NCBI GenBank assembly: GCA_004020875.1
Contig: SAPZ01000011.1
Location: forward strand, 124,001-188,000
Reading direction: 5' to 3'
DNA: 64,000 bases
From: Mesorhizobium sp.
GTDB lineage: Bacteria > Pseudomonadota > Alphaproteobacteria > Rhizobiales > Rhizobiaceae
The notes under the pieces are model-generated. The model saw nothing but the letters and a program-made list of their open reading frames with translations, ran no database searches and was not told where the DNA came from. The translations under genes and the position numbers were made by a program. Shown piece by piece: positions 58,905 through 64,000 of this stretch (its first letter is position 1; every line of letters starts with the position of its first letter).

Positions 58905-58933
58905 GTTAATCTTCCTTGCGAGGTTCCCGTCGC

Positions 58934-59329
58934 CTATTGGCCGAACACGACGGCGTGCATGATCCGGCCGGGCAGTAGCGTGAACATGCCGGCGCCGACC
59001 AGCGCGAAAAGAGTTTTACCATAGCGCCGCAATGCGCGGCCACCTTATGCGTGCGCGCATACCAGGCCGCCAGCGGTACAGTGACCAGCACCAGGATCGA
59101 CAGCAGATGGATTGGGCTGAACGGACCTGCAAGCCGGATCTGCTGGATCCAGAAGCTCGAAATGGCGATGACCTAAAATCAGCGCCACCCAGGCATAACC
59201 CAGCACGCGGTGACGTATCGTGCCTTTCGGCAACGCCAACTGGGCGCCGCCGACGGCTAAAGCGGCGATGGCCGCGAAAGCATGCCATGGAATGGGAGGC
59301 GGCGCCGACAGAAGCGATCCGAGCGACAT
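58934..59329 (-). pseudogene. DUF2306 membrane protein with two compensating frameshifts
   Basis: Codons 1-51 (MSLGSLLSAPPPIPWHAFAA to YAWVALIL) are in one frame. An extra base near 59172-59179 moves the family sequence to another frame (VIAISSFWIQQIRLAGPFSP and SILVLVTVPLAAWYARTHK). A missing T near 59007-59010 returns it to the first frame (TLLPGRIMHAVVFGQ, TAG 58934-58936). The composite would be a normal four-span DUF2306 protein of about 130 residues. Both sites are runs of four T, so a sequencing slip is possible; if real, the gene is broken. Confidence 0.75.
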
Positions 59330-59353
59330 CGCGCCTTCCCTTAAGTGAAGCGC

Positions 59354-59869
59354 CTAGAACGGGATCTCGTCGTCCAGCTCGCGCGACGAGCCGCCGCCAC
59401 CGCCGCCCCTGGAACCGCCGCCGCCACCGCGGCTGAAACCTTCGTTCGGGCCGGACTGGCCGAAATCTGAACCGCGGCTGCCGCCGCCGGAATAGTTGCC
59501 GACCTGGCCGCCCTCGCCGCGGGCATCGAGCATCTGCAGCTCGCCGCGGAATTTCTGCAGCACGATTTCCGTCGTGTAGCGGTCATTGCCGGTCTGGTCC
59601 TGCCATTTGCGGGTCTGCAGCTGGCCCTCGACATAGACCTTCATGCCCTTCTTCAAATACTGCTCGGCGACCTTGGCGAGTTGGTCGTTGAAGATCACGA
59701 CATTATGCCACTCGGTCTTTTCCTTTCGCTCGCCCGAGTTCTTGTCGCGCCAGCTTTCCGAGGTGGCGACGCGGATGTTGACGACCGGATCGCCGGAATT
59801 CAGGCGGCGGATTTCAGGGTCCGCCCCGAGATTGCCGACCAGAATGACCTTGTTGACGCTACCCGCCAT
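59354..59869 (-). CDS. ssb: single-stranded DNA-binding protein
   Basis: SSB coats single-stranded DNA. The 171-residue product has the OB fold ([39 protein letters not shown]), a Gly/Ser/Arg-rich linker (about 118-160), and the acidic tip LDDEIPF that recruits partner proteins. A LexA-type box lies 102 bases upstream of the start. Confidence 0.97.
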   Translation of the reverse strand: MAGSVNKVILVGNLGADPEIRRLNSGDPVVNIRVATSESWRDKNSGERKEKTEWHNVVIFNDQLAKVAEQYLKKGMKVYVEGQLQTRKWQDQTGNDRYTTEIVLQKFRGELQMLDARGEGGQVGNYSGGGSRGSDFGQSGPNEGFSRGGGGGSRGGGGGGSSRELDDEIPF

Positions 59870-59970
59870 CTTACTTCTCCGCGCTCATCCGAAACAAATT
59901 TTAAGTCGCTCACCTTACAGCCTGCGGGCTGTTCATGCCTGAAGAGGCTGGCTTTTCCCACAAGGTTTTT

Positions 59971-59985
59971 GTTCCCTTTTCGTTC
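59971..59985 (-). promoter_or_regulatory. alphaproteobacterial LexA (SOS) box upstream of ssb
   Basis: GTTC-CCTTTTC-GTTC exactly fits the GTTC-N7-GTTC direct repeat bound by alphaproteobacterial LexA. It lies 102 bases before the ssb ATG, in the expected promoter zone. Confidence 0.75.
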
Positions 59986-60080
59986 TAGCCAAGACCTGCC
60001 TTTCTGTCAAGGAATGTCAGCAAAGGCCGCGCCTGAACATCTGTTTTGATATGGCGATCAAACAGACGCTTGCCAAATCA

Positions 60081-60096
60081 ATAAGTGTCGACTTAT
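60081..60096 (+). promoter_or_regulatory. palindrome at the arsR start, likely ArsR operator
   Basis: ATAAGT-GTCG-ACTTAT is a perfect inverted repeat with a 4-base spacer ending 9 bases before the arsR ATG. Its place and symmetry suit autorepression by the ArsR protein encoded downstream. Confidence 0.6.
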
Positions 60097-60105
60097 GCTT
60101 TGTCC

Positions 60106-60420
60106 ATGATCGAAGCAGAGATTTTCCGGGCGCTCGCCGATCCGACGCGTCGCGCCGTCTACGAGCGCCTCGTCGCCAGCGAGATGAGCGTGAGCGAGCT
60201 GCGCGCCGGCATGAGTGTGTCGCAGCCGGCGGTCTCGCAGCATCTCGCCGTTCTGCGCGGCGCCGGCCTGGTGATCGAGCGGCGCGCCGGCCGCAACGCC
60301 TATTACCGCGCCGATCCGCAAGGGCTCGACCCGCTGCTCGGCTGGATCGAACGCTACCGCGCCTTCTGGCCGGAACGCATCGCAAAGTTGAAGACGGTTC
60401 TGAAGGGAATGGATCAATGA
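60106..60420 (+). CDS. ArsR family transcriptional regulator
   Basis: A 104-residue winged-helix repressor: EIFRALADPTRRAVYERLV, MSVSELRAGMSVSQPAVSQHLAVLRGAGLV, RRAGRNAYYRADPQGL. No obvious metal-binding Cys pair is seen, so the signal is probably not arsenite. ATG 60106 matches the usual N-terminus, but there is no clear ribosome site and a GTG at 60085 is also in frame. It overlaps the SRPBCC gene by 4 bases, the common ArsR-SRPBCC pair. Confidence 0.9.
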   Translation: MIEAEIFRALADPTRRAVYERLVASEMSVSELRAGMSVSQPAVSQHLAVLRGAGLVIERRAGRNAYYRADPQGLDPLLGWIERYRAFWPERIAKLKTVLKGMDQ

Positions 60421-60893
60421 CGGCAACCGAAAACCCGACGGTCAACGAAGCGCCGCTCAGCTTCGAATGCGAGCTTGCCGATCCGCCGGAAAAGGTCTGG
60501 CGGGCGCTGACAGAGCCGGAACTGCTGGCCTCCTGGATGATGCCGAACGACATGAAGGCTGAAGCCGGCAGCTGCTTCACCTTTGCCGGACCGGATGCGC
60601 CGATCGAATGCGAGGTGCTCGAGGCCGAGCCCGGCAGGCTGCTGCGCTATTCCTGGCGCGAGGGGCCCGCCGACAAGGAGGCCGACCAGCTTCCGGCTTT
60701 TGACAGCATCGTCACCTTCACGCTGGCCCGCACAGCCTCCGGAGGCACGTATCTTCGTATAGTCCATGACGGCTTCGTCCCGGTGGCGGAGCCTGTTCTG
60801 GCCATTGCGGGCGCCGGCTGTGGATTCTCGCTTTATGCGCGCAAGACCCCGGCCGCGGCCAATGCGCCCTGCATGATGCTGCGCGCGGCCTGA
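60417..60893 (+). CDS. SRPBCC domain-containing (AHSA1-like) protein
   Basis: The 158-residue product has the START/AHSA1 pattern: FECELADPPEKVWRALTEPELLASWMM, GSCFTFAGPDAPIECEVLEAEPGRLLRYSWREG, and GTYLRIVHDGFVPV. These proteins bind small hydrophobic ligands in a deep pocket. It is translationally coupled to arsR (ATGA) and so probably under its control. The ligand is unknown. Confidence 0.9.
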   Translation: MTATENPTVNEAPLSFECELADPPEKVWRALTEPELLASWMMPNDMKAEAGSCFTFAGPDAPIECEVLEAEPGRLLRYSWREGPADKEADQLPAFDSIVTFTLARTASGGTYLRIVHDGFVPVAEPVLAIAGAGCGFSLYARKTPAAANAPCMMLRAA

Positions 60894-60917
60894 TCAATAG
60901 GACCGAGGAAATCCGTC

Positions 60918-61520
60918 ATGAGCATTGCCAATCTGGTGCCGATGGTCATCGAGCAGTCGAGCCGCGGCGAACGTTCCTTCGATATTTTTTCGCGGCTGCT
61001 GCGCGAGCGCATCGTCTTCATCAACGGCGAGATCAACGACAACGTTTCGGCGCTGGTCTGCGCCCAGCTGTTGTCGCTGGAATCCGACCATCCCGACAAG
61101 GAGATCTCGCTCTACATCAACTCGCCCGGGGGCATGGTGACCAGCGGCTTCGCCATCTACGACACGATGCAGTACATCTCCTGTCCGGTGTCGACGGTCT
61201 GCATGGGCTTCGCCGCCTCGATGGGCTCCTTCCTGTTGATGGCAGGCTCCCCGGGACGCCGCATCGCGTTGCCCAACACCAGGATCGTGCTGCATCAGCC
61301 GCTCGGCGGCTTCCAGGGCCAGGCTTCCGACATCCAGCGACACGCCGAGGACATTGTGCGCACCAAGCAGCACATGACGGAGCTGTACGCCAGGCATTGC
61401 GGCCGGACCTATGAGGAAGTGGAGCGCACGCTCGACCGCGACTATTTCATGAGCGCCGCTGAAGCCAAGGAATGGGGCCTCGTCGACCATGTCTACGATA
61501 CTCGCAAGAGGGCGGCTTAA
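60918..61520 (+). CDS. clpP: ATP-dependent Clp protease proteolytic subunit
   Basis: The 200-residue serine peptidase has catalytic S101 in [10 protein letters not shown]126 in VLHQPLGG and D175 in [12 protein letters not shown]. It lacks clpX or lon next to it, which suggests a second clpP paralogue besides the usual clpP-clpX-lon locus. It follows the ArsR-SRPBCC pair by 24 bases with GAGGAA before ATG 60918, so it could share their transcript. Confidence 0.95.
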   Translation: MSIANLVPMVIEQSSRGERSFDIFSRLLRERIVFINGEINDNVSALVCAQLLSLESDHPDKEISLYINSPGGMVTSGFAIYDTMQYISCPVSTVCMGFAASMGSFLLMAGSPGRRIALPNTRIVLHQPLGGFQGQASDIQRHAEDIVRTKQHMTELYARHCGRTYEEVERTLDRDYFMSAAEAKEWGLVDHVYDTRKRAA

Positions 61521-61600
61521 CACTTCCCTTGAACCGGACGCGCGGCAATTTGATTGGCCCGCGTCTGGCCTCGCTCCGGCCGCGTCTCTATAGTTGGCGC

Positions 61601-61882
61601 ATGACCAAGCTGCTGCAAACCAGACATTTGCGCGTTGCCGCCGCCGCGCTTGCCGGCGCGCTGACAGCCGGCACCGCACTTGCCGAGGACAGCCCGTCGC
61701 AAAAACTGCCCGGCGTCAGCGGCGACTATCGCATTGCCAAGCCGGCGCCGCAGCCCGAGCCGGATGACGCGCAGCCCGCCGGCAGCGACGGCTCGTTCAA
61801 GATCGGCAACACCGATGTCAGGATCGGCGGCAGCATTACGATTGATATGGCAACGGGCGGGATGAAGCTGCCGAACCATTAA
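61601..61882 (+). CDS. small secreted hypothetical protein
   Basis: The 93-residue product has a signal peptide (RHLRVAAAALAGALTAGTAL, cleavage near ALA-E), then a Pro-rich linker and a short beta-like end (FKIGNTDVRIGGSITIDMATG). It probably lies in the periplasm. The start at 61601 is preferred because the upstream frame overlaps clpP. No family recognised. Confidence 0.72.
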   Translation: MTKLLQTRHLRVAAAALAGALTAGTALAEDSPSQKLPGVSGDYRIAKPAPQPEPDDAQPAGSDGSFKIGNTDVRIGGSITIDMATGGMKLPNH

Positions 61883-62702
61883 AGCAATGCCAGGAAAGTG
61901 CGTGGTGACGTTCCGTCCGGAAGTCTCTGGCGCCGTCAACAAGGTGAGGCACCCACAAAATGTAAAGCCCCATCCCTGCTGTGCAGACGGATGAGGCTTC
62001 ATGGATCTGAAATCCAACTTTAGCCGGGAGTGGACTGCCGGCGTTCTGTTTCGGATGCAACGCGGCGTTCGGCCGACGATCCGACTATCGTCTCTGATTG
62101 TAGGGAATCGGCAAGTCACGGTTTGTCGGGCTGGCGTTTCAAGTCTGCCCTGGCACTTATGCCCGCCGCGGCTCCATCTCCGTGTGGAGCCTCAAGGGAC
62201 TGTCCGGTGGCGTCATGCTCCGCTCCTGGGTCCGTTGCGACAATGTCGTTCGAAGCGCTGATCGCTATTGCCTGCGGCGTCTCGCAGGCCGCCAGTCGGG
62301 CGGCGAGGCCATCGAAAGACGGCCGGCTTCGTTGACGCCTTTAAGACTGCCCCCGTGTGTCGCCGGCGTCAACCGTTGAATAGCCGGTTACCGAAAAATG
62401 TGATCGCCCGGAGATTACGTGCGGGTAAGTTGAGTGGCTTTCGGGGTCAACAAGACGGGCATCGGCGGCACTTGTCTTCGCCGCCCTTAACGCGATTGTC
62501 TCCACAGCACTTTGTCAGGAGCGTGTTCGGCCTTTGTTCTTTCCGCTTGCCCGCTGGCGCGAAAGGCGGTTAAACCCAGGATCGGCTTGTTCCGTCGAGA
62601 TTGTGGCGTCTCTCGACGTGGCGCCGAAACTACCTACATAGGGGATGGCCGGGACGAACCCGCCCAATCCAGCAAATTCCAGACCTGAGGCGGCGACCGG
62701 CG
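61883..62702. other. 820-base stretch without a supported gene
   Basis: The first 40 bases (61884-61921) hold a degraded copy of the palindromic repeat seen at 26125 and 50056. A GCC-ATCC / GGAT-AGGC hairpin lies near 61963-61999. Short open frames of 65-101 codons occur in all three plus frames but none has a ribosome site or recognisable family. The LexA-type box at 62525 is the only clear signal toward the 3' end. Confidence 0.6.
62525..62539 (+). promoter_or_regulatory. alphaproteobacterial LexA (SOS) box upstream of uvrA
   Basis: GTTC-GGCCTTT-GTTC fits the GTTC-N7-GTTC consensus exactly. It lies 164 bases before the uvrA ATG, as expected for an SOS-controlled excision repair gene. Confidence 0.75.
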
Positions 62703-64000
62703 ATGGCCGACCATAAATACCTTTCCATTCGCGGGGCGCGCGAACACAATCTCAAGAATGTCGATCTCGACCTGCCGCGCGACAGCCTGATCGTCATGAC
62801 TGGCCTGTCGGGCTCCGGCAAGTCGTCGCTGGCTTTCGACACCATCTATGCCGAGGGCCAGCGCCGCTATGTCGAAAGCCTGTCGGCCTATGCCCGGCAG
62901 TTCCTGGAGATGATGCAGAAGCCGGACGTGGACCAGATCGACGGCCTGTCGCCCGCCATCTCGATCGAGCAGAAGACCACCTCGCGCAACCCGCGCTCGA
63001 CGGTCGGCACCGTCACCGAGATCTACGACTATATGCGCCTGCTTTTCGCGCGCGTCGGCATTCCCTATTCGCCGGCCACCGGCCTGCCGATCGAGAGCCA
63101 GACAGTCTCGCAGATGGTCGACCGGGTACTGGCGCTGGAGGAAGGCACCCGCCTCTATCTGCTGGCGCCGATCGTACGCGGCCGCAAGGGCGAGTACCGC
63201 AAGGAACTGCTCGAGCTGCAGAAGAAGGGTTTTCAGCGGGTCAAGGTCGACGGCACCTTCTACGAGATCGCCGACGTGCCGGCGCTAGACAAGAAGTACA
63301 AGCACGACATCGACGTCGTCGTCGACCGCATCGTCGTGCGTGGCGATCTTGCGACCAGGCTCGCGGACTCGATGGAGACCGCGCTGAAGCTCGCCGAGGG
63401 CCTTGCCGTGGCCGAGTTCGCCGACCGGCCGCTCGATCCCAGCCTGACCGGCGAGGACTCGGTCAACAAGTCCAAGAACGAGACGCATGAGCGCATCCTG
63501 TTCTCGGAGAAGTTTGCCTGCCCGGTGTCCGGCTTCACCATTCCGGAGGTCGAGCCCAGGCTGTTCTCTTTCAACAACCCGTTCGGCGCCTGCCCGACCT
63601 GCGATGGCCTAGGCAGCCAGCGCGCAATCGACCCCAACCTCGTCGTGCCGGACGAGAATGTCTCGCTGCGCGACGGCGCCATCAGCCCGTGGGCGAAATC
63701 GACCTCGCCCTATTACGCGCAGACGCTTGAAGCGCTCGGTAAGGCCTATGGCTTCAAGCTCGGCGACAAGTTCAAGGACCTGAACGCGCAGGCGAAAGAA
63801 GCCGTGCTGCATGGCACCGGCGAGCGCGAGATCACCTTCCAGTATGATGACGGCCTGCGCTCCTACAAGACCACCAAGACCTTCGAGGGCGTCATCCCCA
63901 ATCTCGACCGGCGCTGGAAGGAAACGGAATCGGCCTGGATGCGCGAGGAGATCGAGCGCTTCATGTCGGCCACCCCCTGCCCCGCCTGCCACGGCTACCG
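62703..64000 (+). CDS. uvrA: excinuclease ABC subunit A, 5' part
   Basis: UvrA recognises DNA damage with UvrB. The first 432 residues are present; the frame runs off the window. Walker [13 protein letters not shown] is at about 34-45, followed by [33 protein letters not shown], and [16 protein letters not shown]. The first zinc module reads CPVSG...CPTC, with Ser in place of the second Cys. ATG 62703 gives the usual [20 protein letters not shown] start. The ABC signature and second half are outside. Confidence 0.96.
   Translation, partial: MADHKYLSIRGAREHNLKNVDLDLPRDSLIVMTGLSGSGKSSLAFDTIYAEGQRRYVESLSAYARQFLEMMQKPDVDQIDGLSPAISIEQKTTSRNPRSTVGTVTEIYDYMRLLFARVGIPYSPATGLPIESQTVSQMVDRVLALEEGTRLYLLAPIVRGRKGEYRKELLELQKKGFQRVKVDGTFYEIADVPALDKKYKHDIDVVVDRIVVRGDLATRLADSMETALKLAEGLAVAEFADRPLDPSLTGEDSVNKSKNETHERILFSEKFACPVSGFTIPEVEPRLFSFNNPFGACPTCDGLGSQRAIDPNLVVPDENVSLRDGAISPWAKSTSPYYAQTLEALGKAYGFKLGDKFKDLNAQAKEAVLHGTGEREITFQYDDGLRSYKTTKTFEGVIPNLDRRWKETESAWMREEIERFMSATPCPACHGY

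Noticed and set aside
61883..62702. Short plus-strand open frames before uvrA as genes
   Set aside because: They overlap each other in all frames, lack ribosome sites and show no family features.

Overview
The window reads as a high-GC chromosomal segment of an alphaproteobacterium of the Rhizobiales, most like Mesorhizobium. The signs are a phasin with PhaR-type palindromes, a BA14K-family protein, a rhizobial-type glpR-D-STPQUV-K glycerol locus, GTTC-N7-GTTC (alphaproteobacterial LexA) boxes before ssb and uvrA, and several rhizobial DUF families. No integrase, transposase, prophage or CRISPR array was seen, so this is mainly core genome with a few scarred spots.

Layout. 1-8.4 kb: end of a glycerophosphodiester phosphodiesterase, an acyltransferase, a HIT protein, clpS-clpA, a phasin, a D-Ala-D-Ala carboxypeptidase with a SPOR domain, and a J-domain membrane protein with a degenerate HPD motif. 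8.5-18.5 kb: DUF1489, sdaA, DUF599, YdcF, gatC-GNAT-gatA, an UPF0173 hydrolase, ruvX, two small membrane proteins and an AidB-like acyl-CoA dehydrogenase. 18.7-26.7 kb: pyrB with an inactive-type dihydroorotase, plsY, a wrecked dprA, a His-rich membrane protein, DUF535, tRNA-Lys(UUU), BA14K and a DUF6882 gene cut by an in-frame stop. 26.7-36.8 kb: a nine-gene glycerol uptake and catabolism locus, all on the minus strand, with a recognisable promoter and GlpR-like sites.

36.9-43.2 kb: a PLP decarboxylase, then the Anbu (ancestral proteasome-like) operon: circularly permuted ATP-grasp, alpha-E protein, transglutaminase and Anbu peptidase. A frameshifted four-helix-bundle (23S IVS-type) gene sits exactly between the ATP-grasp stop codon and the alpha-E ribosome site. 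It is flanked by inverted arrays of a 7-bp repeat, and is the most unusual structure in the window. 43.4-50.0 kb: DUF4864, a GT39-like membrane protein, queA-(89 aa ORF)-tgt for queuosine, two cyclophilins and coaD. 50.0-64.0 kb: a 51-codon membrane ORF, gyrA, sulP overlapping a ParB-like gene, an AraC regulator, VOC, MarC and OsmC proteins, a frameshifted DUF2306 gene, ssb, arsR-SRPBCC, clpP and the 5' part of uvrA.

Four genes (dprA, DUF6882, the four-helix-bundle gene, DUF2306) carry disabling lesions. The dprA core deletion cannot be a base-calling slip, but the one-base shifts in DUF2306 and the four-helix gene lie in or near short homopolymers and should be checked against reads. Many long open frames lie antisense to clpA, the glp genes, pyrC and gyrA; these are GC-driven shadows and were left out.
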